This document shows, piece after piece, positions 12,116 through 24,539 of a stretch of 64,000 nucleotides of DNA; position 1 is the stretch's first letter; each line of letters starts with the position of its first letter. The stretch spans positions 558,001 through 622,000 of the forward strand of contig NADL03000029.1 of NCBI GenBank assembly GCA_002205965.3. The letters run 5' to 3'. Source of the DNA: Kappaphycus alvarezii (Eukaryota > Rhodophyta > Florideophyceae > Gigartinales > Solieriaceae). A program made the position numbers and the translations under genes. The notes beneath the pieces were generated by a model. It was given only the letters and a program-made list of their open reading frames with translations, was not told the DNA's origin and did no database searches.

Positions 12116-12775
12116 TTCTGCGAAAGTTCCAGTTCGAGGCTTTCAAGACTGGGTTCCAGGAGTGCCCCATCGCAGCTACTTTGAGTGTATTCATCTCGCT
12201 GAGCTTGGCGCTGATCTTCTTGGAGACATATACTCTGTACAAATTCGAACGAAGCTTACCATCTTCGATATTGGCAGCATTAAGGCCGGATATGAGAGCT
12301 TCAAAGCGATCAGGTAAGCCATTGAAAAAGACCATGGCCATTTAGCTTCCTCGAATACACATACTTGAATTTTAGAGTGGCCACAAGTTTTTGAATGTGG
12401 GCAGAAAATAGTAGAAGTTTCTCATTCGGTGCATCTGTGCGGTATAGAAACGACGTCTTGCGGTGAGATTTTTAGCAGAGTATTCTTTTCGAAAATATCT
12501 CAAATGAGTTTCAATATTTCTTGGCCCTTGTGCATGTTGAACCTGCCCAACATGAACATATGAAAGTGTGAGTCCAATGGTGGCTCTTGCCTTGGCACCT
12601 ACCTTTTGCCATGCGGAGTGAGTTGACGAAGATGCTTCCGGTGGATCAAGTGTAAGATGATTGTCAACCTCCCTAAGAGATAGAATGAGCTGAATTTGAG
12701 CTTTTCAAATTTGAAGTTATCATCACAGATCTTTTCGAGATTATCAATACGAGGTCCGGCAAAGGAGTACATGAT
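12045..12775 (-). pseudogene. copia gag, frameshifted
   Basis: A plausible start at about 12770 gives MYSFAGPRIDNLEKICDDNF. Disturbed frames follow, then AMVFFNGLPDRFEALISGLN (near 12340-12285), the typical L-x-x-L-P-x-x-[FY] segment of UBN2-type gag proteins, and AKLSEMNTLKVAAMG. Gag packages the element RNA. At least three frame changes are needed between the start and the zinc knuckle. Confidence 0.7.
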
Positions 12776-12779
12776 GAGT

Positions 12780-14400
12780 ATAATAATGGGATCAAATGAA
12801 TCAAAATTTATTTTTGTTTGTGTTCAATAGTTTGTTGCGGTCGTGCCTAGTTGGAAGACGCGGTTACTGTGAACCCAAGGAGTAATATCTGACTTCCGCT
12901 CAGATCTGTTGCGGTACTTCCTACCATCTCTGTGCTGAGCAAGTTGCTTCGGACCCTAGACTTTGAGCTGACAGTGATCACAGGTGAAGACAGAAGACTT
13001 GGACTCCGAAATAAGGGTATCATAGGTGCCACGGGAGTTGGAGGAGAAGGTACAGTGGACGAAAGAAGTGAAGCCTGAGAGAGAGGTTCAACAGTATTCC
13101 GAATCGGATTCTTAACGCTGGAGGGTCAACAGGAAAAGGCGGCATCGCAGGCGACAAAGGAGTCAAAGTGAAAGTCACTGGAACATGAGCTGGATATGTC
13201 GGAGATGCTGGAGTAGGAGAGATCAAGTTAGTAACTTGAACTGGGGCAGCTACGTTGCAATCAGTTTCTTCTGAACCTCTGGTTTCAACACACGACTTGC
13301 AGAGACGGTAGAGGCTCTGAGTGGAGCTTCACTGGATAATTGGAGTTGGATCCGATTGCAAGCCATTTCTTGTTACCCAATGCCAAGATATGTTGAAGAA
13401 AATCCGTCTTTTTGGAGTAATACTCTTCTTATGAGAGTAGAAGGGAGTGAAACGACGTCCAGAGTGGTTGCAATGTAGTTTATATCACCGCCTTCACCAT
13501 CAGACTCAATAGCGGAGTCTTCGACGAAACGGCACTTCGGAGAAGCTTTGGTTTCTCAGATCGACGCGGAGCTTGAATAGGGTCTAATAAATCGTCGTCG
13601 GAAGTGAAATTGATACGGCGGACTACAGGATCGTCTGAAGAGCTCTTGATTCCTCGGAGAAAAACGGAGCAGAAGATAACCACTGGAGCAGGACGTTGCG
13701 AGGTTAGGAGAAGGCTGAGGAGGAAGCGTGAAAGATATAAGGAAGCAAGAGGTTTCAAGGAGATTTGGACTTAAAGTTGAAACTAGGCACGGGCTGTGAG
13801 ACAAAACCGAGGTATGTGACACAGAGACGAGGCGAGTAGCAACGAGGATTCGGGCCGCAAAATGGACTTTGTTCTGTGGTGCGGGATGAAGAACGAAGAT
13901 GGGCCGAAATACCAACCAAGGGAGGTAGTGGAGAGACGACGTGAGTTAGACAGGCCACAAGACAGAAGGTCATTAGATAGTGCAGAGACGACAAAGAAGT
14001 CAGATCAAACGTTAAGTGCTTTTTCTTTCTCTCTACACGGAGTGTGAAATCCCTACACGGAGTTTAGGGTAGCCTCGAGGTAGTTCGATTCGAGCAGAGA
14101 GCGCGAAAGAGATAAGTCTGTGTGCATTTCTAGCGGCCTGGCCCCATAGCCTGAAGGACAGAACGAGAGAGGGAGGAGGAGCCAGAGAGGAGTAGGAGAG
14201 CAGGAGAGAAAAGAGAGAAGGGTGGGAAGAGTGAGGGCACAGAATGATATATGAGAGAGAAAAAGTGGTGAGGAACTGTACTCAGGTAGAAGATGAAAGA
14301 GACCGGGGCTTTTATAGGCTTCAAGGCGAGTCGATTGATGTTTTCTGTTGATCGAAGGAAGTTTTCAGAAGACATGTAGATGATGGTAAGGTTCTACCCT
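12780..14400. other. Purine-rich plus strand, unassigned
   Basis: The plus strand is strongly G/A-rich, so minus-strand frames are Ser/Pro/Leu-rich (for example 13556-13915, 119 codons, and 13480-13758, 92 codons). No domain is recognisable. It lies immediately upstream of the copia gag on the minus strand, so it may include the element's 5' leader or LTR, but I could not find a matching downstream repeat. A minus-strand frame with KSSSDDPVVRRINFTSDD near 13640-13590 looks protein-like but has no relatives I can name. Confidence 0.3.
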
Positions 14401-17110
14401 AAATTTGCTTGAGCTGATCTAAAGTCGATTAGCTCAAGCTTACAGCAATGTACAGTGCATTAACATGACGGTTAAAGTTCTAGGTTGAACAGTTAAAGTA
14501 TATTAATAACTGTATGCCTCTTTGCGAGTGTATCAGCTGTCAGGAAAAGGCAAAGGAGTGAAATTAAACTAAAATAATGGTTTAATCTGAGGTCTACAAG
14601 AGATCAACAGCCCGGGAGCCAGAGTAGACCATACTGTTTTTCTACATAGCCGAGCTATGGATTAAGAAGTATACAAATAGAATGACCCTTAAAAAAAAAG
14701 ATATATTATCAAAAATGAGTGCCAAAATTATCGGGAACATAAGAAGTAATTGAGTAATTGATAAATTGAATTTGTATATTCTGGGTAGCTCTTTTCGCCC
14801 ACCAAAATGGTTTCTTTGATATTTTACTAACTTATTCTACTTTAATTGAGTCGAATAGACACTCTATCAAGTCATATAAGAAGAGGTTTCCCCATCGTTC
14901 TTTTCTCTTTTCCCAATTAAAGTTACAAATTATTCGTACTTTTAATATTCCATTTAGGTGCCATCGTGTGGAGAGGACACGTTTCCTATGTCTTCTCTGC
15001 TTATTTTTAGAGGTGTATCTCGGCATGTCTTTCTATGGGATATTGTCATTCTTTTCTGCATGGACTGCATAGAAAAGTAGAAGCGCTGCGATGATTAAGC
15101 TTTCAACTTTAAAAAAGGCAGGTTACGCCTGGATACAGCGAGAAAAACATAAATGATCCCAGGTTCAATTTTTACCACATCAAAGGCTTGAAAAACCTAA
15201 TGGGCTTCAACTTCCCTCTACTCCTCCACGATGTGCCTCTCCATCATATATTAGCCTATTAACGGTCTAAAACGCCTTCATTTACTGTAAAATTGACGTC
15301 AAGAATACTTTCTCGAGTTTCTAGAGCCTGCAGGTGACTTATGTTGAATTTGAGAGCAATTCGTTCCCGCGTGACCGCTCGTTAGTCAAAAAGGGCTCAG
15401 AAAACGATTAGCTCAGATAAATGTTCTCTCTGAGCTCGAACAGAAGGTGAAGCTAGAAGAAGCAGCTCAATAAGCCTTTGCTGTCGAACTGTATGCAATT
15501 GACTTAAGCATGTAATATGCACTTAAGGATGCCAGTTAAAAGAAAATAGGGTTTAGTGAAACATCTGTTTGGTCTTCCTCGCCAATCAGTTCTTTTGTGA
15601 TTAGATCTGGCATAGTATATCACGTATTGGGCCCCTTACTGTCAACAAAAAACTCAAAAGAGCAATTCAACCCTTCTGGCTTTGGGGAAAAAATAATCTG
15701 TTCTCATCGAAAATATTACCTCTAACGAATGCAGGGGCCCAAATATTATTTTGCGGAGGCCTCATAGGTGGGATAACAAACCTGATTACTTACAAGATAA
15801 CTTATAACAATTGGCAAGAAGATCTTTGGAGCTCTTCCGTTCCGAAAGAGTGGAAAGGAAAATGATAACCTGATTATTCGACTTTTGGAAGGTTAAATCT
15901 CATAATATGTGAGTAAAGAGGGCCTTAAGAGTCGTGATGACCCCATAATTCCAATCCCAACACTTTTTTTCAAAAGCGGCTGTCTAAGTCAAAATTTTGA
16001 CTTAATGAATACATCCGAGTTTTAACAATGAGCTTACGTACTAAATAGAAAATGAACCACAAATACAGGAAAATCCGAATGAGACCTAATTTAGTTGCTT
16101 AATAGTATCTTAGGTGTAATTGGGAGTGGTTAAAAAAGGCGACGCCTAATTGAAAGACTTTCGGGCCTCCAGAATATCCCAAAACTATCCATATTATATT
16201 TTTAACAGAAGAATCCTGTCGTTCATATACAACTCGTTTTCTGTAATTTATATATATAGACGATATATACAAGTAGAAGGACAGAAAGTGGCAATAAATG
16301 CCTCATATGGATTGGAAAATCCCTTCATTGAGTTGTAATTAGTCCTAGAACATATTGTAGCATCCTTGAAAGTAAATATTGAGCAAGTACTCTGGGAATG
16401 TTCCGAGGAAGCCCGTAAAAAGCCCGATATTTTGAACATAAAGACCGTTTAAGTGACTCAGAAATTTCCATTCAACCTCACATACCTCCTTTTTTGTTAA
16501 AGAGGATATGTGTGACAAAGTACAGAATGGATAAATATGCCTTATATGATAATGATGTCGTCCTGAACTAGACTTCATTCAGTTTCGGCCAATAGTTCTT
16601 AATTTATTTTTTTGACCAGATTTCCAGTTAACCGAAGAAGACCATTGTGTCTTTCGGATATTTAGTTGTACTTCTGAGGTCCCTGAAGGCGCGCAAAATT
16701 CTTTTCGATTTCATCGCGAGAGAGCTTTCCTCAATGGATTTGCAGGCCAATCTTGATTAATTAGTCAAAAAGAAACCCTTTTGCGATGTGGTTAGAAATG
16801 GTCCTCGTGATATTCAAGTAAATACAGGCCATTTATATTAATTAACTGACAAATTGGGCCTCAATTCTTCAGGGGAGTCGACGTGTAAGCATTTAAAGTC
16901 CAATTTATCCTCTCAGTCTGATAGAACCGGTGGTAAGCCCGATAACAAACAACAGTTGGTGGTGTTCATCTTGAATAAAACATTTTGCTAGCACGTTCTA
17001 AACCCATTCGCAGGAAAAATTGGTTCGAGTCGTGCCGCTGTAATTCACTCGAAGGTAAATATCATCAACAAAAAGGATAAATAATAGGACCCTCGTATTT
17101 CCTGTAGACT
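14400..17110. other. AT-rich gene desert
   Basis: No open frame above about 80 codons and no motif. The composition resembles 2.9-8.4 kb. I see no RNA gene or terminal-repeat pair. Confidence 0.4.
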
Positions 17111-17112
17111 CT

Positions 17113-17861
17113 TTGATGTGCAGTAAATTTGTACCCAAAAAAATCTAGAAGAAGACCAAATTCAGATACAATCTCCGAGTTTGCAAGATAATGTTTACAG
17201 TATCGGAATTTGTAAGCTATTTTTACAGTATCGGAATTTGCAAGATATTTTTAATTTGGATGAGTGTGGCAAATTCATTGGTTGGTTTTTATTTTAAGAC
17301 ACGCTTCCATAATACATTTCAGTACAGGTGCAGGTTCTGGATGATACTAAGAGTGACTCTGAAAGGCCTATATCACTGCCACATTAATTCCCACCCCTGG
17401 CCGATGGGTGGCGGGCATGGGTATGGAACCTAGATATTTACCTTGAGGAAATATCTTCTAATAGTCTCTCTGGTTCATACGATTCCCTTGAATGTATTTC
17501 ATGGGTATTGGCATGTTTTTTTGAGACTTTAGTGGCACCTAAAAGTCTATTTCAGCCAATTAAACCGCTTCCTCTTGTGGAGATCAAGGAAGTTGGAAGA
17601 CAACTTCAAGTCAAGTCCCGAGTAGTAGATAATTGAGAGTCACCTTCAGAACCAGTAAAAAGTTTTCCTACGCTGCTCACAGAGCGTCAGTGTTATACCC
17701 TGCCCTTTATATATATGGTTCTAGCCCTCTCAATTATCGTCCTTCCCAAATCCTTTTTGTTCGTTCAACTATACCATGGTAGGACTTTTGTCGCTTTCAA
17801 CACCTTCTTGTTGGTGTTATTAGTTCTGAGTATCTCTTCTCTCGACGAGTAGCCCCTATCA
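17113..17861 (+). repeat. Acidic-gene repeat family, gene-less copy 1
   Basis: It shares both ends with the copies at 27285, 36425 and 42168: a start near GATGTGCAGTAAATTTGTA and an end GAGTATCTCTTCTCTCGACG then CCCCTATCA. It also shares the internal landmarks AACTATACCATGGTAG, TTTTGTCGCTT and CTTCCTCTTGTGGAGATCAA. The region that carries the small acidic gene in the 27 kb copy is replaced by about 100 bp containing CCGATGGGTGGCGGGCATGG. Near the start it has three tandem units of about 29 bp (17165-17250) built on ACAGTATCGGAATTTG. No target duplication is evident. Confidence 0.75.
17165..17250 (+). repeat. Three tandem ~29-bp units
   Basis: Units begin at about 17165, 17194 and 17223, with core ACAGTATCGGAATTTG then [CT]AAG[AC]TAT. 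The 27.3 kb and 36.4 kb copies hold two units each at the same position. The repetition suggests a duplicated protein-binding site near the element end. Confidence 0.6.
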
Positions 17862-17864
17862 CAC

Positions 17865-18900
17865 CCCATAGAAGTTACGAAATGTGATATAATATTTCCT
17901 GACTTGCCTTTAGTTTTCCCATGTGTATCAGAAATGCAAATAGATGTTCTTTAACTTAAGTGGCCGTCATAAGAGCACTTGAAACATCTGGAAAAGTTAT
18001 TATGTTTATCTCTGAGTATTGACTTATTGTTAATTTCTTTGTGAGCCAACTAGGGAGCGATCAATTCGATCTCCTTATACAAATAAACGACAATAAAGGA
18101 ATATATCAGAAGCAGAGATAGATTGAGGCGGTCTTGGAAACTGTTTTACCTCTAATGCTACATAATTGGTGAGTTTTCAGTACTTAGCTGGTGAAAATCT
18201 CCGTATCATCAATAGTTTCAGTGAAAACTCTGCGGCTCTCTACTCTGTAACCTCAAGTAGGATTATTTTTTTTTGTTGTAAATACACAGAAGAAGAAAAG
18301 TCGGGTAGGAAGAAAAGATGCTATTGTATCTTCCAGCTTTGAAACTTCAAATTTAGCAGTGACGTATGTGCTGGAAAAGGAGGCACCCAAAATTGCCCCT
18401 GGCGCTTTTCGTCACAAAATAAGCTGAAATGGAAAGCTTACCTGGTTCAATTAACAACACTGTGTTAAAATCAAAAATATTTTTACAAGTATTGAAAACT
18501 ATTGAATTGGTTTTCCATATGGAATACAGTGACAGAAAATTGTAGAACAGAGGTCGTCAGTGTCTAGTTATTGTGAATCACCGAAAAAATTTTATCTATT
18601 TTCACTGTCCCATTTTTTATACTGTATAACTCATGAAGCAATTTTTATTTCTTTCATTTGGTTTTTAAATTATGCAGTTATACTTTGTGGACTTACATTG
18701 CCACCAGATTATTATTTGGATGAATTCTCACCTGGAAAATTATTTTATAATTATTATTGAACATGAATTTGGTCTAAAGAAATTATTATTTTGCTGGAAT
18801 CATCTCTGCAACTTTTTTACTCTGATCTGCCGAATTAATAATCTTAGGCTTTAGAAATTTTTAGCAAGCCTCGAGCCATCGAATTATTTTATCCGCGTCG
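17865..18900. other. AT-rich, no gene seen
   Basis: Only short AT-rich frames occur, such as a hydrophobic 66-codon frame at 18560-18760. Such frames are expected by chance in AT-rich DNA. Confidence 0.4.
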
Positions 18901-18929
18901 ATCAATAAAAATTGGTTCTCTATTTTATT

Positions 18930-20595
18930 ATTATCCTCAGTCCTATTCAGGCGTTCGGTCCATTACTGTTACGAAGACCCCACGGATCTTCTCTTCGAAC
19001 CCTATACTATTCCCAGCGCTACTGGTACCCAGCAAGAGGACCCTCTTGGCCTGTTTTGTTTGATTTGGCTTTGCATCCATTGATCATGAGCTCTCAGGAC
19101 AGGGACTCCCCCTTTTTGAATGCTTGGTACGCCTATGACGGTACTATCTTCGTCCATCATTACTTTGCTGACGCCTCTCGGCGTTTTTTTCAAGACGGCT
19201 GGGGCTTTCTTCGGAGTCACGCTCAACATGAGCAAGACTCAGTTTAACGCAATTTCATAAGCCTCTCCTACTCTCCGCTTACCGTGCCCGATTTCCATCC
19301 GCCCGATTTCCGAGTATTGGGGTCTCCTATTGGCACTGATTTTTATGTGAATGAATCCTTCACCACAATTCAGAATTACATTAATCGGATTTTTACGGCC
19401 CTCCAGGAGATCGATGACGCTCAGCTCCCGTTTCCCTTACACCGGTTTTGTTCCAGTACGTGCAATATCATGCACCTGCTGCGAGCACTTCCCCTCAATC
19501 AATCTACGGCTTTAGCCGTTCGCTTCGATGACAGGCAGAGGGAAATATTCCAGCAGCTGCAAGGTCCCCACTAAGAGCTTGCTTGGGTAGAGGCTTCGCT
19601 TCCCCCATCCCTGTCTGTAATTGGTCTCTTTCACACTGCTGACATCACCTAAGTCGCTTACGCCGCATCCTTCACCGACAGATTAACTCTCCTATCTATC
19701 CTTCTTCCCGCATCCACGGATCCTCACATGGAGGAAATTACTCGCTCAGCGATATCTCTTTTATCCTCTCGCCAACCCTCCCTTTCCTCTTTGAGCAGTA
19801 CTGCCCTCTTCGAACGGTGCATTTCTCTAGTTACTGGCGAAAAACTCCAGTCTACCGTCACCTCTGAACTCCATCATGCAAAGTACAAACGTTTATTCCT
19901 TTTGTCTTGCCCTGTTGACCGTGTCCATCTGCTCTCTCTATGTACCAAATCTTCTTGTTCTGTGTTTTCCGCCCCTCACCCACGCCTGGGCACCTTTTTG
20001 TCCTCCCGTGCTTGAAAATTCTCATTGCCGTTCTTCTTGGTATTCCACTGCTCTCTAGACAGTCACTTGCCCCGTTTGCGCCCGGCGTTCCTCAGATGTT
20101 CCCTCTCTTCTGGACCCACTCGGCAAACACCCTCTTATCTGTAAGTCCAGCGATGAAAAACGCGGCAGCACAATGTACTCTGGGATGCCTCTCACCGGTA
20201 CTGCAAGAAATTAGGCATCTTCCCACTAGTCGAACACACTATTCCCCCTAAGGATCCAAACTATTCTCCGTCTCTACGCTTAGACCTCTGTATTCCTGGT
20301 GAATATGGGCTCTACTCCCGTGATATCGCCCTGGACATCACTGAGGCCCATCCTTACGCTGTCAGTTGCATCTCTCAAAGCCATCCTCGCCAGCGCCGCT
20401 GAAAATCTTTCTGAGCAAGCTAAGTTCAGACATTACGGTCTGCACTGCAATGCTCACGACATCGTTCTTCTACCGGCAGGTGTTGATTTATATGGAGGTA
20501 TAGGGGCCAACGAAACAAAGTTTTTCCGCTTCTCTCATCTTTCGCTTCAAGCCGCCGGAATTCACCGCCAGCGCTGGGGCTTCAGGACTTAGTTA
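18930..20595 (+). pseudogene. Non-LTR-type reverse transcriptase relic (C-terminal half)
   Basis: Frames in order give TGTQQEDPLG, then after a one-base shift PVLFDLALHPLI (about 19045-19090), the Q-G-D-P-L-G-P-V-L-F block of LINE-like reverse transcriptases. NAWYAYDGTIF follows (about 19120-19150): the catalytic Y-x-D-D is changed to Y-A-Y-D. FGVTLNMSKTQFNA (about 19206-19250) and RVLGSPIGTDFYVNE (about 19310-19355) complete the palm. Further on are a C-P-V-C zinc-finger-like segment (about 20068-20080) and RLDLCIPGEYGLYSRDIALD then VSC (about 20280-20370), typical of the C-terminal domain of these proteins. Multiple frame changes and the lost Asp make it non-functional. Confidence 0.75.
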
Positions 20596-20699
20596 CCAAC
20601 TTTTCGTTGTTTTTTATGAAATGCACGCCCTTTAAGTCAATACCGGCCGTACCTGAGTAGTTATTATTGTCTTCCCCCTAACACTTTCTTTAGGGGTTT

Positions 20700-22570
20700 T
20701 CGTTTCTTGTGTGTGTGGAAATCTTTTATAAGAAACGAAAACCCTGGATCCAAAGTAGAGTAGAGCCTGGATCTGGATGTCGACGTCTGATACTGCGGGC
20801 ACAATTTTGTCTAAAGAAAAGATTTGGGAAGGAAAGAAACTCTAAAAGAGCCCAGGCCATGTGGTGTTGGACGAAGCGGAGACGACGCGAACGAGTGAAT
20901 GAAAGTAGAGATTGTAGTAGGCCACTTGAATTGGTCTGGGAATATAGGAGAGGACACGGGTACGCAAGGAAAGTACAGACTGGAATGTTAGAGCAGGCTG
21001 GGCTGGGAGGGTTTAGTTCAAGGAGACTGACATCTTTACTCGATTTCCTGTCAGATTCGGAATCTGGATAGAGAATTTGATCAAGAGCGTCAAGGCGGCC
21101 TGCGAAAGTTCTGCATCAAGGGTAGATTGGGGAGGGGAGGAGCAATTTTAGTAGGAGAGAGACGTGGAGAAGGCGAGGTATCGCGGCCGGGATAGGTGCA
21201 GAGTTGTGGGGAGAGCAGGAACAGGGATCCAACCGTCTGCATCAGGGGTCCCTGGTGGAACATGGCGGCGCTTTGAAACGGCGGAGATGGGAGATGCATG
21301 GGGCAGTGGGTCTCTATCTTGCATTTTGCCTGCCGAAGTGAGCGATGAGAAGAAAGCAGCTCCAGTCTCCCCCATGGCAAGGTCAAGGGGTGGAGCCGGT
21401 ATCCAAGTACAGGAGTCTGTTTAAGCACGAAATTTCGACACGAAGACCAGACCAGACCACTTGTAATTACGCAATATTTTTAGGAAGCCACAAGGTCATG
21501 AACATCGGAGATATCCAGTGGTGGCGTTTCCAAGTTTTCAATTGCTGGGCGAGGGCCCGGAAACTGTTTATGCGGGCCGTATGGAGTATATGTCCTGTTC
21601 AGCTGCACAGACGAAGAAAGAAAGTGTGTGGGTCGCTTGCTTTGATAATCGAGAAGGACCCATGGAAATCACTACTAGAGAGAGCCCGACGAAACATGGA
21701 AGGATTCTGAATAGCGAAACCAGGAGGTGATGAAACCCGAACAAAACACTTGTGGTTACCACCGAACAGTCCACGAGTGGCTCTGCGAACAGAGCCCACA
21801 AACTTTTCGGAGATACGTACGTCAGTAAGGATGGAATGGGATTCTATAACTTGGCGTCCAAGCACAGGAAGACGGCTAGAGCTTAAGGGCCTTGTTAGAC
21901 ATGGCAGCCCGAAGATATGGAGAAACGGGCGACGGGAGAGGTCTGGTGGGAAGCACTTGGCGATGAGCCTGGAGGACGCGCGGAGAAAGGCTCAGCGTCG
22001 GGTGTGGCAGTGGCAGTATGACTGGTCAGAGTGTTCAAGATGCGGACCACCCCGCAGAACTAGAGGATGAGTTCAAGTGAAGGAAGAAGAGCCTGCGAAT
22101 CCTTCGTATCGCGGATTTCGGAGAGGAACTGGTCAACGGAACTGGGATCAGAAAAGTCTACGACATCATTGAGGACAGATGCAGACTTCAAGAGGAAGTC
22201 CACAGAAGAGTGGGTGAGCACGACGAAAATGTCAGCCGAAAACTTAGGTCGGCGACCAGTCGGCACGGCCCAGATACGAGACTACGGGGGCTTTGGTGGA
22301 GGGAATTTATAGGACAGGAGGGAGATACTAAGGATATGGTAGGCAAGCGGTCAATGCTGAAATCGCCATGATAAAACAAGGAAGAAAAAGAAAACAGTAA
22401 AGCAATGAGAATGAAAAGGAGGAGCAAAAAACGGGGGTTGCAGGCCGGCAGCGAAACTGCCCAGAACGGCAGAACCCGACACTACGGCGGGTGTGGAGAG
22501 CCGTTGAAGCGAGGAGGAGTGGAAGTGGGAGGAGGAGAGTCAAAGAAAGAGTCAGATGAGGAGGGAGTTT
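20700..22570. other. Purine-rich plus strand block, possible minus-strand ORF1-like relic
   Basis: The plus strand is G/A-rich. On the minus strand the segment 22270-22060 gives a regular-looking sequence containing SADIFVVLTHSSVDFLLKSA and VDQFLSEIRDTKDSQALLPS. Another frame at 21375-21148 contains PDADGWIPVPALPT. The block begins about 100 bp after the end of the reverse-transcriptase relic at 20595 and is on the opposite strand, so it may belong to another element. I recognise no domain. Confidence 0.3.
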
Positions 22571-24520
22571 GTTCCTTGTAAAAGATTTTCACATACATTC
22601 AGGTAATTTATTATTCACTTGTTTGGCGTGAACTATTTCGGTTCTACGCATATCATTTTAATTTTTACACATTGGCAATAAATACTATATTTGAAATCTG
22701 ATCCGGATACAAAAGAGAGAGGCTCTGGTCTTTCTCTTCGTGTGACAAAAGTTTCGGGGATACCACCATTCCATCCACATATTCGACTTAATCAACAGCC
22801 AAAAGTAGCTCAGAGACACGTTACGCATAGTGAAACTACATTCAGGGATACCTATATCGTTAACTTGACTTAATACGGGGATATAACTACTTCTTCTTCT
22901 ATCGCCCCAGAGAGCTAAATAGATTCATGGATTGAACTTTATTTTAACGGATATTTTGCGTACTTAACTATCATATCACGTTGGGTTTCTGCCCTTCCAT
23001 CGACAAAGACATAATTTATGCTTTCCAAAGCAACAATTGAATGAGAGAAGGGCCAGTAAGGGTTTTCCTCTTGTAAACGGCTATTTTACTGTCTCGGAAG
23101 GGTAGCCGCCAGGATTCTTCTCGAAAAGATTCATCCTCTCAATAAAACCTTTATTGCATGATATAATGGGTCACCGTGAAGTATGCGCTAACCAAAAGCT
23201 CTGAAATGAAAATTTCTGGTGGTTCACACTGATAGACGACTTAAGAGGGAACTTCCGCTCGTGGGCACCTTACTAGCATATGAGAAGGCTTCGACACTAG
23301 ATCATGGTGCTCAGAATGACCCTCAGAGGACTTTTGTCCCACTTTTTCAACCATTTCAAGCCCTTTATTCTTTCAAAGAACGGGTAACCTTGCATTTAAT
23401 TTGTGTAAAACATATTAGTGGATTCATACAGCAATGCTGAACAGAAATTCTGCGGCACTGATAGTTATCGAGTTCTTATGCGAAGAATGTTTTCGTCCAT
23501 TTGAACACTTTTAGCACTGCTATGACATTGAGTGGTATAACGCGATAGCTAATGCCTATATGTCTAATGGAATGGCCGAGGCAATGTTCTGAAAGCAGAA
23601 GGCAGGGATCACCAATTGTATTACGGCATGGATTTTGCGGAATCATTTGACAATTTATTCTCGGAACTACCGCTGTCCAGGAGCCTGCAAGCATTTGAAG
23701 ATCTAAAAAGGGAGCTATTTAAAATTCCTTTTAGGGTTAGTCCCTTCCGAAATGTGGAAAGACTGGAGAAGATTCCGCAAGCTGTTATCCTGAAATATCG
23801 TCTTGTGGATACTCTGTAGCTCGAATATCTTCTCGCTAAAGGCAGGTTAAGAAACCAAAATCCCTAGAAGGGAGCCTCAGCGGCAGCTTTCTTCTCAATC
23901 ATGGGAAACATTTGGGTGTCACATAGAAAGAAATGCAAAAGCCCAAAAGGGTCGAAATGAAATCGAAGTACTATTTCACGTGCCAATAGTTACTAGCAAA
24001 ACATTATTGCTACGTTTTGCGCTTTCATCATGGGACTTTTCTGCACCATTATAACTACGTTAGTCCACATAGTAGTTATTTACAGCTTCCCGAGCACATT
24101 ATTTGCTCGTTACCCTAGAATAAAAATGCTTTCTTTGACTCTTACTGTCTCTCTTACTTTCGGGAAACCTTCAGAAGGATGCAATAAATTGAATCAGAGG
24201 ACCCTCACCAACAAAAAAAATTTCCGAAGCAAATAAAAAAAAATAATCCACTCGTATAAATTTTACTTAATTACGTAAAACAGATGTTTTGCTTTTTTGA
24301 AGCTCAACTATGCTTCACCAACAGGACCTTCGTACCAAAACAAAGAGCAAGCTCATTCTCACAGCTTTGTTACGATGGAATATTTGTGACACTAAGAAAT
24401 AGTACAGTCAAAGCACCTTGGGTGTACGAAGAACGTCCCCGATACTAGTAACGGCGAGTGGAAAGAAGATGATCTAAAATCGCATGAGTCCCGTCCTGGC
24501 CGGGCATCTAATATTGTGTG
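22570..24520. other. No recognisable gene
   Basis: Open frames are at most 73 codons and show no motif. GC content is moderate to low. It lies directly upstream of the Harbinger relic and may contain that element's left end, but no inverted terminal repeat was found. Confidence 0.35.
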
Positions 24521-24539
24521 CTTCAGTGAAAAAACGGCA

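Larger units (their letters stand above)
8430..12775 (-). mobile_element. Ty1/copia-type retrotransposon, degenerate, interrupted
   Basis: Minus-strand order is gag (12775-12045), CCHC and protease (12115-11465), integrase zinc-binding domain (11468-11280) and integrase core (9220-8555). The order gag-PR-IN is diagnostic of Ty1/copia. Between the zinc-binding domain and the core lies the insertion 9222-11262. Removing that insertion and one copy of its TAG duplication rejoins codons reading RSSQPLDLVHSDV, the usual copia sequence at this point. Reverse transcriptase and RNase H are not recognisable beyond 8430, so the 3' part has been lost or has decayed. LTRs were not identified; sequence upstream of the gag start near 12770 is purine-rich on the plus strand. 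Confidence 0.8.

Noticed and set aside
17113-17861. A 5-bp target duplication for this repeat copy
   Set aside because: The flanks (ACTCT and CACCC) do not match; either the ends are eroded or the boundaries differ by a few bases.
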